From contig NC_079880.1 of assembly GCF_029227915.1 (NCBI RefSeq), positions 32,851,501-32,915,500 of the forward strand: a DNA stretch of 64,000 nucleotides. The letters are read 5' to 3'. The notes under the pieces are model-generated. The model was given only the letters and a program-made list of their open reading frames with translations, had not been told where the DNA came from and made no database searches. The position numbers were made by a program, and so were the translations under genes. Shown in pieces: positions 1-9,085 of this stretch; the first letter of the stretch is position 1, and every line of letters begins with the position of its first letter. The DNA is from Hydractinia symbiolongicarpus (Eukaryota > Cnidaria > Hydrozoa > Anthoathecata > Hydractiniidae).

Positions 1-2
1 AT

Positions 3-167
3 TGCGCAGGGATATCGAAGAAGACCATAATCAGAGACTCTATGACAGATCTTGGTATTCTGGTGTACTGCACTATTGGGAGGTGTTTAGCACCTATCTT
101 GGTAGCAGGACATAACGCGAGATATATGGACAAGAAAAAGGAGGAGGTGGAGGAGAAAGATCTTTGA
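3..167 (+). CDS. 3' end of an unidentified small membrane protein (partial)
   Basis: The frame is open from the window edge to a TGA at 165-167, giving about 54 residues. A hydrophobic stretch (ILVYCTIGRCLAPILVAG) is followed by a strongly charged lysine/glutamate tail. This looks like the C-terminus of a small membrane protein. It lies 15 bp before the next small membrane-protein gene on the same strand, which fits the compact layout of the viral block. The start is outside the window and I do not recognise the family. Confidence 0.4.
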   Translation, partial: CAGISKKTIIRDSMTDLGILVYCTIGRCLAPILVAGHNARYMDKKKEEVEEKDL

Positions 168-182
168 GGATACTTATAACAA

Positions 183-503
183 ATGAGTGAACAAGAAGGA
201 AAACAAGAAGAGAGAGTCATTAACAAGAAGAACGAGGGTCGTGTCGCTGCCGGCTAGAGACTTGCTGAATGAAACCGAAAGAACAAGGCCAACTTACAGA
301 AGAACGTGGGCAAAGGTTCTTCACCAGGTGATCAAGAACCTGCGGCAATCCCTAGCAAGTCAACGGACAGTATCTACATCTATGGCATAGGCACACTGGC
401 CGTGCTTGCCATAGGTGTCGGAGTTTGGTACAAATTTGGTAGGGGTGGAAATGAATCTAACAAGCCGGCGACTCCAGAGCCTCAGCAGGGAAAACAGGGC
501 TAA
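183..503 (+). pseudogene. small single-pass membrane protein, viral block, interrupted by two stops
   Basis: One frame runs from the ATG at 183 to the TAA ending at 503. It contains in-frame stops at 255-257 (TAG) and 270-272 (TGA). The N-terminal part is charged and lysine-rich. The C-terminal part has one clear membrane segment (IYGIGTLAVLAIGVGVWYKF) followed by a short polar tail. Small membrane proteins of this kind are common in polinton-like and NCLDV-like elements, but no specific family is recognised. The two nonsense codons in an otherwise coherent frame indicate decay, as elsewhere in this block. Confidence 0.5.
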
Positions 504-609
504 ACTGAACCAAATATCGAAATGTTTAGGATGCTATAATATAAATGGCAACAAGCAAGCACATGGATAGCAAAATTAGTCCCAAGGAAACAATGGTTAT
601 TGACTCCTT

Positions 610-810
610 ATGGGATCCTTCAGGCTGGTATCTTATACAAACCTCGTAGCTATGGGTGCAAAGAAGGCTCTGGGAGTTTCTAGGCCTGGGGCAAAGATGG
701 ACCTGGAGGACGGCCTAAAACTCGCCGGCTATATGACGGCGGCGATCTTGTTCGACGAATACGCGATCAAGCAGGGCTGGTACAAGAAATCATTGATACC
801 TCCAAAATGA
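610..810 (+). CDS. small hypothetical protein of the viral block
   Basis: This 66-residue reading frame ends in TGA at 808-810, just before a strong hairpin. The C-terminal half (AGYMTAAILFDEYAIKQGWY) may include a short membrane segment. The start is uncertain: an ATG at 545 opens a plausible coding stretch in another frame that stops near 647, so the original gene may have started at 545 and suffered a frameshift near 620-640. No family is recognised. It lies between the small membrane protein and the zinc-binding pseudogene, all on the plus strand. Confidence 0.4.
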   Translation: MGSFRLVSYTNLVAMGAKKALGVSRPGAKMDLEDGLKLAGYMTAAILFDEYAIKQGWYKKSLIPPK

Positions 811-822
811 GCGCCTAGTGAA

Positions 823-851
823 ATTTCTATATCTTCAAGAGATATAGAAAT
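823..851 (+). terminator. perfect 12-bp hairpin after the gene ending at 810
   Basis: ATTTCTATATCT (823-834) pairs perfectly with 840-851 around a five-base loop. It starts 12 bases after the TGA at 808-810 and ends five bases before the next ATG at 856. Hairpins directly after stop codons mark transcript 3' ends in mimiviruses and their virophages. That such a signal acted here is an inference, supported by similar hairpins after other genes in the block. Confidence 0.5.
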
Positions 852-855
852 CAAT

Positions 856-1245
856 ATGGAGGAGGGTATAAAATGTCAAAAATGCAAACGCCATCTTACT
901 ATGGAAAATTTCTAGATCAAGGGAAATGGTCAAACTACAAGGACATGAATATGGTGCCTAGTTAGAAAGAAAGTGTTAAGGGGGCGGCACGTACGCCCCG
1001 GAAATCAGCCTCTGTATGAACTCATGACTATATGTAGGGCCCATATTGAAGCCCAGTTTTCCGAGGCTTATACCTGGGAGCTCTACGAATACTTGCATAT
1101 ACATAACAAGGTTCCATTTAAGTATGTGGAAACTGGCATTAGTCCGACGCTTGCCGAGGTTTCCAGGGCAATACACAAGGCGAGTACCTGGATAGTAAAT
1201 GGAGAGCAAGGCATGTTCAAAGTGCAAGTACATTTTAACCCCTGA
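856..1245 (+). pseudogene. zinc-binding viral protein, paralogue of the next gene, two in-frame stops
   Basis: The frame from ATG 856 starts with a CxxCK motif (CQKCKRHLTMENF) matching the start of the neighbour at 1199 (CSKCKYILTPDKF). It meets TAG at 913-915 and TGA at 946-948, then stays open to a stop at 1243-1245. The open part (LYELMTICRAHIEAQF onward) has no recognised domain. Short CxxCK...F proteins are frequent in giant-virus-like genomes. The gene ends inside the next one, a 47-bp overlap. It is inactivated by the two stops. Confidence 0.5.
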
Positions 1246-1696
1246 CAAGTTCAAGATTAGGGGGAATGGTAGGACAAAAAGCTGTATAAGTTGCCTGGAC
1301 AAGGCGAAGGGAAGGCGGCGTATCAAATGCAAGGACCATGCTATCGAACATGAAATAGACCCTCCTACTATTGAAAAGGAAATTCGAGGGCTTAAACAGG
1401 ATAAGAATTACCTACTTCTCTATACCCTGTTCAGATATGACATTTTACACCAGTACGGCGGGTCTGTCGGCCCGGAGAAGGCACTGCTCATCAAAAGGTA
1501 CCGCAAGGTATTGCGGTGCCTACAGGGAAAATTAACTTATACTCCGCTACCCCCCGAATACCAGACGCAAAATACCAAGCTATGCCCTGCCTGCGGGGGG
1601 TCTTTGGTGAATAATCATGGTGGTGTCTTCATATGTTCAGCATTTGCCGCGATATACCCAAAATTCATAACAGGAAGTGGAGCTACTATTGAATAA
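1199..1696 (+). CDS. two-zinc-site viral protein
   Basis: This intact 165-residue frame starts CSKCKYILTPDKF, with a second pair CISC near residue 29, so an N-terminal C4 site is likely. A second candidate site is CPACGGSLVNNHGGVFIC near the C-terminus, like a zinc ribbon. The middle is charged and helical in composition. Similar small proteins occur in NCLDV-like genomes and often relate to transcription factors, but I cannot name a family. It overlaps the ATPase downstream by 20 bp, typical of dense viral layouts. It is among the few unbroken genes in this block. Confidence 0.55.
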   Translation: MESKACSKCKYILTPDKFKIRGNGRTKSCISCLDKAKGRRRIKCKDHAIEHEIDPPTIEKEIRGLKQDKNYLLLYTLFRYDILHQYGGSVGPEKALLIKRYRKVLRCLQGKLTYTPLPPEYQTQNTKLCPACGGSLVNNHGGVFICSAFAAIYPKFITGSGATIE

Positions 1697-2111
1697 AATG
1701 TTAGACATTGTGAAGGAACCGTGCACGGCGATCTTCACAGGGCCTACTTCTTGTGTCAAGACGCAACGCGTTTTGAACCTCCTCGAGCAGGAGTATAAAA
1801 AGCACTATCACAATATAGTAATACTGTGCCCTACCCTGAAATGGAATAAGACATACCTTGAAAGGGCATCGCTTTGGAAGGACCCTTACGTGTTTCTGAT
1901 TGAATGGATGTTTGAATGGATCCAAAAATTGTCCTCATTATTGGCAGGCGAGGAAACGGAGTTTGTGGTTGACGACGTCATAGCCGATGAAAGCCTCGAC
2001 AAGCGTCGACAATCCCTACTTGAATTGGCTATTTCGGGCAGGCACCGCAAGCATAGTTTGTGGCTACTCACGCAGTCCTACACTGCTTTAACCAAGAATC
2101 TGATGTTCTAA
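1677..2111 (+). CDS. A32-like genome-packaging ATPase, truncated, altered Walker A
   Basis: The 144-residue product resembles the FtsK/HerA-type packaging ATPases (poxvirus A32 family) that pump DNA into capsids in NCLDVs, polintons and related elements. Residues 20-29 read FTGPTSCVKT, a P-loop in which the glycine before Lys-Thr is valine. Near residues 93-100 EFVVDDV fits Walker B, and SGRHRKHSLWLLTQSY fits the sensor region usual in this family. The frame stops inside a 54-bp perfect palindrome (2102-2155), so the C-terminal third of the usual protein is missing. The truncation and the changed P-loop make activity unlikely. Confidence 0.7.
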   Translation: MELLLNKMLDIVKEPCTAIFTGPTSCVKTQRVLNLLEQEYKKHYHNIVILCPTLKWNKTYLERASLWKDPYVFLIEWMFEWIQKLSSLLAGEETEFVVDDVIADESLDKRRQSLLELAISGRHRKHSLWLLTQSYTALTKNLMF

Positions 2112-2155
2112 CCTCACGTACAAGCATGCATGCTTGTACGTGAGGTTAGAACATC
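2102..2155. repeat. 54-bp perfect palindrome at the truncated end of the ATPase gene
   Basis: Bases 2102-2128 are the exact reverse complement of 2129-2155, with no loop. The ATPase stop codon lies inside the left arm. The inner arm reads CACGTACAAGCATG. It could be a fold-back inverted duplication made when the gene was cut, or an extreme form of the hairpins that follow other genes in this block. The 27-bp arms with no mismatch suggest recent origin or selection. Confidence 0.9.
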
Positions 2156-2217
2156 CTAGGACTTGGAAGATTCTCAAATGACCGGACAAACAATCTACCT
2201 GAATAAATGACAAAAAG

Positions 2218-2877
2218 ATGTCATCTCAAAAGGTTGTTATGGTGATTACCCCACACGTAGAAATGATATACGACGATTGTGGGGCTCCATGGTTCAAAAG
2301 GGCTGATCTTGCTAGGTTTTTGGGTATTGCAAATATTCGAACAGGATACAGAAATATTAACGGACAACGTAGAGATAAACTTTCTCAATCAGCCTCGTCC
2401 TGATTAGGTATGCTAGGAGGAGGGAAAAATGGGCATGATATATTTATTTCCGCCGAGGCTGTTACGGAAATCTTGGTTCGATGCAAAAGTTTGGATGCCA
2501 TTAAAATTGCGTGGCGTTGTGGTATGGAAATCCAAAACATAAAGCTTTTATCCAAGGAGGAAGGCACCCTTTACAACATCCGCACCGCTTTTGACGGTAA
2601 AGATATGGTGATACAGCATCATATTGATGGATATAAGATCGACCTGTACATCCTGAGGTATAGGTTAGCTATCGAATGTGATGAATTTGGACACGCTGAT
2701 AGGGATATAGGTTATGAGGTAAGGAGATAAAAACATATCGAGCAAGCCTTGGGATGCACCTTTATACGATATAACCCCGATGCCCCCAACTTCTCCATTT
2801 TTCACATCATTAACAAGATTTATCGCTATGTGTTTGCCGAAATTAACCTAGAGGACTATGACTTAAACGGGCGCTAA
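2218..2877 (+). pseudogene. MSV199-domain viral protein with nuclease-like C-terminus, two stops
   Basis: One frame runs from ATG 2218 (MSSQKVVMVI) to TAA 2875-2877, with in-frame stops at 2401-2403 and 2728-2730. The N-terminal region (PWFKRADLARFLGIAN) fits the MSV199 domain, a DNA-binding-like module of entomopox-, irido- and ascoviruses. The C-terminal half (YKIDLYILRYRLAIECDEFG, then RDIGYEVRR) resembles the restriction-endonuclease-like fold often fused to MSV199, with acidic residues and a lysine in plausible catalytic places. A hairpin follows at once. It is the first of two MSV199 genes in tandem. Confidence 0.65.
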
Positions 2878-2881
2878 TTTA

Positions 2882-2899
2882 AATACTCCAAAGAGTATT
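2882..2899 (+). terminator. 7-bp hairpin after the first MSV199 gene
   Basis: AATACTC (2882-2888), loop CAAA, GAGTATT (2893-2899). It begins five bases after the TAA and follows a GGCGCTAATTT-like motif that overlaps the stop codon. The same motif precedes the hairpin after the second MSV199 gene. Confidence 0.45.
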
Positions 2900-2957
2900 A
2901 CAATTATCATTTTTGACCACGATGAAATCCCCTGGGTAGGCATCGGTATATAGAAAG

Positions 2958-3682
2958 ATGTCGTCGCAAGTTATGTTTAACGCACGAGCCATTGAAACCC
3001 TAACCAACAACCATGATCAACCCATGTTTAAGCGCGCCGATTTGGAACATTTCCTGGGTATCGAAAAGGTTAAGAATATGACGATACCTCCATCATTCCT
3101 ATCTACCAGGTCTGAAATAGTAGGGTCCAAGGGGGCATCTCCGAGATGCCCCACCCCTTCGGTAAGGCGAAAAATGGGCATGACGTCTTTGTCACGCGTC
3201 AGGCCCTAGAGGACAGGGATGGGGCCCTGGCCTTACTCAGTGATGAAATTGAGGATAGGGACAACCAGCTCATGGCACTCGGGGATGAGCTCGAGGATAG
3301 GGATGAACAGCTTAGTGTTCTTAAGCAAGACAACTCGGAACTACGGCATAGGCATGTTCCACACCGATATCAATATGATACCGTGCTATGCGTGGTTGAT
3401 AAAAACGATCCCCACGAACATGGAAAAAATGGCATGCATAGGCACTATATGATCCGATGCCAACGTAGGCAACTTGGTGCAAAAATAAGCACGTTAGGGG
3501 AGATGTACCCCGAGATGGCCGTTAGGAAACCTGAATGCGACGATCCGAATGCTGTACATGCCTGGTGCCGATTCAGGGACGATACCCTAGGCAGTGAGAA
3601 TAATTACCTCAATAACTTCACGTTACCGGACGATGATACGCGTGATCTATTCGAAGGGATGTTTGATGTTGATATGTCGTAA
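2958..3682 (+). pseudogene. MSV199 / DUF3627-like viral protein with coiled coil, frameshifted
   Basis: The first frame from ATG 2958 (MSSQVMFNAR) carries the MSV199 start (PMFKRADLEHFLGIE). A frame change near 3140-3160 leads into the second frame, which ends at 3682. That frame has an acidic coiled-coil stretch with four EDRD repeats (about 3205-3310), then a domain starting TVLCVVDKNDPHEHGKNG with a GAKISTLGEMYPEMAVRKPE core, matching DUF3627-type C-termini found with MSV199 in irido- and ascovirus proteins. It parallels the upstream gene in its start and in its 3' hairpin. The frameshift indicates inactivation. Confidence 0.65.
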
Positions 3683-3695
3683 GCAGGCGCTAATT

Positions 3696-3719
3696 TTTAC
3701 TACTCTTGTGGGTAGTAAA
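3696..3719 (+). terminator. 8-bp hairpin after the second MSV199 gene
   Basis: TTTACTAC (3696-3703) pairs with GTAGTAAA (3712-3719) across an eight-base loop, 13 bases after the stop. It is preceded by GGCGCTAATTTTT, shared in part with the 3' flank of the first MSV199 gene. Confidence 0.45.
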
Positions 3720-3733
3720 TTTACCCCTTCAAG

Positions 3734-3756
3734 GGCAGGGGTTTAAAACCCCTGCC
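3734..3756. repeat. 11-bp-stem perfect palindrome at the edge of the viral block
   Basis: GGCAGGGGTTT (3734-3744) and AAACCCCTGCC (3746-3756) flank a single A. It is GC-rich against its AT-rich surroundings and marks the last position with viral-block character. The next 128 bases hold no gene, only a 10-bp inverted repeat (3825-3834 with 3867-3876, ACAGCAATTT). Confidence 0.7.
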
Positions 3757-4053
3757 TATTGACCAGTTTGGCTGTATGTTAAAAGGTATTGAAATATCAA
3801 AAAGAGGGAAGCCTATGTACAAAAACAGCAATTTGTCATCAACTACGATATTCAGATACCCGTACTAAATTGCTGTATCAAGGCAGGGAAACTTCTATAA
3901 AAAATTATAAAAACTTCTACAAATTGTTTTTGAAACTTTTATAACACATTTCATTTTTTTCATAAATACTTGAAACTCTCCACAGTTTTTAAAACTTGAA
4001 AATTCTTGATCAAGCCAAATAGAGATGATCTGAGGAAGAGCTGAAGAGGAAGG

Positions 4054-5208
4054 ATGGATGTCATCCGAGACTATTTTGTAAAAGGCTTTTCATATTCTGA
4101 AATAATTGGGTTATTGAAACATGTTCATGGGATTGAAATTAGTTTATTGACTCTTAAACGAAGACTCAGACAGCATGGCTTGAAACGTAGAGCTGTAGAG
4201 GGCAATCGTAATTCAAAACAGGAACTTGTTCAAGCAATCCAGCAGGAGATGAATGGTAGTGGTTCCATCTTAGGTTATCGTAGAATGCGAGCAGCAATGA
4301 TGTCTAGGTCAATTATTTGCCGTCACGAAGACGTAAGATTGATAATAAAATCGTTAAACCCCGAAGGAGTAATTCTTCGAAAAAACAGACGACTTCACAG
4401 ACGCAAATATGTTTCGCGAGGGCCTAATTACGCATGGCACATTGACGGTCATGACAAATTGAAACCCATTGGATTTTCGATCCACGGTTGTATTGATGGC
4501 TTCTCGAGAAAATTAATCTGGCTTGAAGTGGGATCCTCCAATAAACTCCCGGAAATCGTAGCAAAATTTTATTTAGACTCGATCAAGAAATTGGGAGGCA
4601 TACCCAGTCAGATCAAGGCAGATGACGGTACCGAACATTCTTTAATTGAGCCAATTCATGTTTATTTACATAGTTCAACTGACAGTCAAAACAGCTTGGG
4701 TTCTTTTAGTATTATCTTTTCCCCGGAAAATCAAAGAATTGAGTCCTACTGGTCTACCTTAAAGCGTGATCGCATTGGTTGGTGGAAATCATCTTTCAGA
4801 GATATGACCGACCTAAATGTTTTTACGAGTTCGGATCCTGTGTTAGTCGATTGCATACGTTTTTGCTTTATGCCGTTAATCTGCAAGGAGTTACAGACTG
4901 TTCGGGATGAGTGGAATTCACACATTATTTCTAAGAGTAGGAACTCTGGCCCCCGTGGAAGACCGGATGTAATGTATTACTTGCCACATTTGTATCATTC
5001 CACTGATTGCCTAATAAACGTAGATGCTGATGAAATTGAACAATTTTATCCATGCGTTACCCACAACACAGTTGAAGATGTTTCCCCCGAGTTTAAGGAG
5101 TTCGCAAAAACTTTGATGCAGCAAAATGGATGGGACTTTCCTAATGTTGTTTCAGATGCGTTACGTCTGTACATGTACTTGCTATCAAATATCGAACAGT
5201 ATTCATAG
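4054..5208 (+). CDS. IS3EU-like DDE integrase/transposase
   Basis: An intact 384-residue protein. Residues about 1-50 look like a helix-turn-helix (YSEIIGLLKHVHGIEIS, then LKRRLRQHGLKRRA). Residues about 65-125 contain the LGYRRMR and NPEGVILRKNRR segment seen in IS3-like integrases. The catalytic core follows: D131 in YAWHIDGHDKLK, D190/D191 in QIKADDGTEHSL, and E230 in NQRIESYW, a complete DDE triad. CIDGFSRKLIWLEV is a strong family signature. It likely cuts and joins the element's ends in the nucleus. It starts at ATG 4054 after an AT-rich leader. Widely expanded cnidarian and fish integrase-core proteins are probable relatives. Confidence 0.75.
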   Translation: MDVIRDYFVKGFSYSEIIGLLKHVHGIEISLLTLKRRLRQHGLKRRAVEGNRNSKQELVQAIQQEMNGSGSILGYRRMRAAMMSRSIICRHEDVRLIIKSLNPEGVILRKNRRLHRRKYVSRGPNYAWHIDGHDKLKPIGFSIHGCIDGFSRKLIWLEVGSSNKLPEIVAKFYLDSIKKLGGIPSQIKADDGTEHSLIEPIHVYLHSSTDSQNSLGSFSIIFSPENQRIESYWSTLKRDRIGWWKSSFRDMTDLNVFTSSDPVLVDCIRFCFMPLICKELQTVRDEWNSHIISKSRNSGPRGRPDVMYYLPHLYHSTDCLINVDADEIEQFYPCVTHNTVEDVSPEFKEFAKTLMQQNGWDFPNVVSDALRLYMYLLSNIEQYS

Positions 5209-5499
5209 AACATAGTAACTCTTGAAACTCTTTTTTTAATCCAAATTTAGTATTACGTGTTTAATATCGAAGTATGAAACAGACCCCTTCATAATTTTCA
5301 GGCATTCTTCAATTTTCCCAGATATTTATACAATTGATAAAAAAAACACAATGAAAATAAATCGAAACAAAGTTTTTTATTGGACCTAAAAACCCTCTTA
5401 AAAATTGTATAAAAAAGTGTTAACAAAACAGAATACTGGAAACTCTATTCTGTGTCAGTTCAAACATAACAACAAAACAAAAAAGGATCCAAAATCAGT

Positions 5500-7650
5500 T
5501 TAAATGATGTCCAGCTCCCATTCAGAATTCTTGCTGAATTCTTTACGGAGTTCGCAATAATTATTATAAGTTGAAGGAAGTTCTAAGCTTGGTAAGCTAC
5601 TGGTCTACGACTAAAATTCGATTGCGGTCGCGTGAAAATTATTTCTACTGTATCAACAACCATGTTATCTGAGCCTGTTATGAACTTCATAAATTTTTTC
5701 AACATAATGGTTTCCAAACCTCTCACATACCGCTTTAAATAATTGAATGAGTCTTGTTCAGCACTGCTACTCGTATGGACATTTTTGACCAAGGCTACAA
5801 CCTTTTTTGTGGTTGGTTCCAATCTTTCATAAAACTTCACAATATTCTCCATGGATGAAAATTCTGGCTTCTTTTAAAGTTCTGAAAAGGCAACTTCCCA
5901 ACATGAGGCTATAATGTGACTTTTCTGTACAAGTTCCTGGCGAGCTAATTCAATGATAACTGATTACACATTTCATTCTGTTACTACAGTTTTGCATTTG
6001 AATTGTTCCAAAATTTCAGCAAATTCATCACTGTGAATAACATTCTCACCTTCGTTTTTACCAATGGCTTTTGTCACCAACTGACTTTCATCTGATGACA
6101 AGTATTTCAGGAATGAAGATATCAGTAGCTTTTCTGGAACTTCTCCGAACAAACAAAAACATAAAAATGCTCGACTCAAACTGATTGGAAAGTAACCAGT
6201 GTCAACATACCCCTTTAAAATGATCATGCCAATTGCACACCACTCTTGTTTGCACAAATCATTTGTGGCACTCTTTCTTGCTCGCCATAAAAGCATGCAT
6301 TGTATACTTCATTCCAGAATGAAGAATAAATATCCCGAGAAACACTTGACCCTGCACCATTTTCTTCTTGGCCACGAGGATCAATCCATATATATTGGAT
6401 GTCATCTGTCACATTGATCTAAGATGAAAACCAAAATACAATGTGTCATTGTGTTATATTCTATATATGCAACAAGATAACTGTTATTATAGAAAAGCAA
6501 CATAAAATAATAAACTGAATACTTTGGACTTTATGACTTAGGATACCTGGACTTTAAAGAAGATAACTAATTCAATAAGACATGTGTTTTTATTATTGTT
6601 TTATTGTATTCAGAGAGGGTCTTAATTATTGTAAAATACAAAATGGTCTCACCTGCTTAGTAATAAATAAATCCATCAACTCTTTCTTTATCGTCATGCG
6701 GTGTATTTTAGCAATGTGCCGTACTACGTCTGTAACATCAGAACTTGCGCTTGCATTATCCAAATTCAAAGGCTCGTTCCCACTGGTTGCTATAGCTATT
6801 GATCATCATCAACACAGGAAGGTTCAAACAAATTGCCAAACAAGTTCAAGTTGATATCTGCAATACAAGAAGCACTATACTCATTATTTTGGATGCAAAT
6901 AATAATTGGTTTCCGATATAGCTGCAATTACAAACAGAACATATACGTCGCCTGCTAATTTCCTTTGGTACTATTATTGCATGGCAAAAGTTCTCAGTGA
7001 AAGTTTCAAGTAATCATTTTGTTTACTCAAAGTTTCCTGACCAGCTTCTTCATACCCGTTATCATGGTCATATGCTACAGATTTAGTTGATAAAACAAAC
7101 CAACACTTCCATAAAAATAGACCTTTCCTTTCAATGTATGCCCAAAGGTCTTCATCTTCATCTAATGTTTCCCCATTTGGACCACATAACGACTTCATGC
7201 ACTCTGATTCTGCCTCTATGTAACTATTACAGTCATTTTGGTCAAAATACAACTTCAAAGGTTTGTATTTAAGCTCTTCAAAATTCAATGGTGTTCCAAC
7301 TTCCACCTTGGTGAATCGATATCCACCGCCATCTTTGTGTTTTACTATTTCGTATCCTTCCTATCCTTCCGATCCTTATGTCGCTCCCATTTCACTTGTA
7401 CTTTTTTGATCTTTCGAGGTGTGTAACTTTTCGAAGAGGATGATGAGGCCTTTTGACGAACTCTTGACAATAAGTTGCCAAGACGAGTTTCTGTTTTCCG
7501 TTTTTTGTTAGCACTACTAGTGCTCGAAGAACTTGAACAACCGTCATCGGGGTTGTTTGCATTACAATAACTACTTGCTGTTGACTTTGAAGTATTCATC
7601 ATGTACGATTCTACCTGGCTGCGTACAATTTGCTCCAGCACGGCGTCCAT
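5500..7650 (-). pseudogene. HECT-type ubiquitin-ligase-like gene, decayed, multi-exon
   Basis: Several minus-strand open stretches join into one gene. The N-terminal exon (7650 to about 7330) is serine-rich and basic, with a frameshift at a small GGAT/AGGA duplication near 7365. Next comes a globular exon (7306-6974), then a short exon (about 6855-6655, frameshifted) and the HECT region. HECT signatures are NGAGSSVSRDIYSSFWNEVY and CAIGMIILKGYVDTGYFPIS (N-lobe, frameshift near 6270) and KFMKFITGSDNMV (C-lobe). The usual HECT active-site cysteine region (ACSSLLELPSTY) is present, but a frame change near 5585 precedes it. The nearest known type is G2E3-like. It converges on the integrase gene and is no longer functional. 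Confidence 0.6.
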
Positions 7651-7925
7651 GTTTGTTTATAATTTAGTATCATTAATTTTACGGTAGCCGATAGAACCTT
7701 TCAAAAAAAGTTATAGAAGTTTCAAAGTTTTTTACAGAAGTTCGCAATTTTTTTTTTACAGAAGTTTTTTGAATTTTTCAATGAAAGTTTCTACTATTAT
7801 GAATAGAAGTTTGCATGTTTTTCAATATTAGTTACTTCAATTATTTGTATACGAGTTTTTGTTTTTTTAAACAGAAGTCTAAATTTTTTGAATAGAAGTC
7901 TCAATTTTTTTTGTAAGTGTGACCC

Positions 7926-8854
7926 TTCAGTGCCATCGTAGCTTTGTTTACATACGAAAATGTAGATTAGTGCCGAGGTCCCACGCAGTAATTATGTATT
8001 TTACAGAACAAGCTGAAATCGGAGAATGGTGTATTGCGCCTTTGGATCAACTCCCGGAACCGTCCTAAGTTTAATTTCATATAAGACATAAAGTAATCCT
8101 TTCACTTACTCACCGTTAACAGGTTTAGCAATAACGTGGTTCAGACAAAAACAAATCTATTCTTGAAGATAAATTCACAATTAAGCACATTAAACGAGGC
8201 AAACGAAGCCTCGTATTACAAAGCTCCATATTTAGCATAACAAAAGAATCTCGATTAACATGTTTTATCGCATTCAAATCTTTAGAGACAACAAGGACAC
8301 CGAGACAAAAAAAGATTTGCTCGATGAGTGTTTTTTTGTCTTGGTGGTACCAAACACATTTGTGTTATATCAGAGCCGTGTCGGAAGATCGATCAGAAGT
8401 CCCCCGCGAAGGAGAATGGGAAAAAAATTTCTAACAACACAAACACTATATACCCGCGGTCCACTAAATGTGCGCCCCTTCGGCGGGGCGCAATAAAGTA
8501 TTGTTCATTGGATAATTAAACAATTTGTTGCACTGTTAGGATTCTTATTGGCTTAAATCTCATTTTAGCCTCGTTCTCAGAAAAAAAATTGTCAAAACGA
8601 GGATTTGGGCTTTAGCCTGGATAAGTTTCGGGCGTCCAACCTGCCGCCCTATCTCTATCTATCTCTCTATCTATCTCCTCAGACGATTTTAAAGATTCCG
8701 CCTTCGCTGGCGGAAATCAAAGAAATTCGCGGGTATTAATTTTCGCGAATTTAACATCGCGAAATATTTCGTGGGCATTTAATTTCTCAAAAATGGTCAA
8801 AAAACGCGATATTCGCGAAAAAATGTATCTGCGAAAATTAGTACTCCTAAGGTA
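7926..8854. other. gene-free stretch with two hairpins and simple repeats
   Basis: No coding region is supported. It holds a CGAGGC/GCCTCG hairpin (8195-8213), a very stable GC hairpin TGCGCCCC-TTCGGC-GGGGCGCA (8471-8492), a CTAT-rich simple repeat (8650-8682), and a TTCGCG-rich stretch (8720-8845) like two other MITE remnants in this window (28935-29291 and 56740-56825). Confidence 0.5.
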
Positions 8855-9085
8855 CATCAACCTCGTTCCCCCAGCGCCTGCAGCTTCGTCCTCAGGGGGC
8901 ATCTTGCATCTGTTCTAACATCGACGGTTCGTCTCGCCGTCCCGAGATAAAAAGAGACAACAAGCGCTGGGAACAAGGTTGCAGCGCCTGTTGTCTCTTT
9001 TTTTATCCCGGGCGGCTAGTCGCCGTCCGGATTTTAGAAAAGATACAAAATGCCCCCAGGGACGAGGTTGAGCATACATATACCC
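8855..9085. repeat. snap-back MITE-like inverted repeat
   Basis: The two halves are imperfect reverse complements. CAACCTCGTT and CAGGGGGCATCTTGCATCT on the left mirror the right end, GAGATAAAAAGAGACAACA mirrors TGTTGTCTCTTTTTTTATC, and the centre lies near 8978. No coding capacity. The fold-back design suggests a non-autonomous DNA element. Confidence 0.6.

Larger units (their letters stand above)
3885..7925. mobile_element. IS3EU-like DNA transposon with integrase and HECT-like genes
   Basis: Two convergent genes lie between clusters of a short repeated motif. On the left AAACTTCTA occurs at about 3891 and 3911 with degenerate copies after. On the right the inverse TAGAAGTTT/AGAAGTCT occurs many times between 7710 and 7900. 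Opposed subterminal repeats of this sort are typical transposase-binding sites, so I take the whole as one element. The integrase has an IS3-type HTH plus rve layout, which suggests the IS3EU superfamily. Exact ends and target duplications could not be fixed. The 5209-5499 gap is AT-rich 3' flank without genes. Confidence 0.55.

Noticed and set aside
8040-8080. Possible tRNA or small structured RNA near 8041
   Set aside because: No cloverleaf with A and B boxes could be formed. No tRNA or rRNA gene was recognised anywhere in the window.
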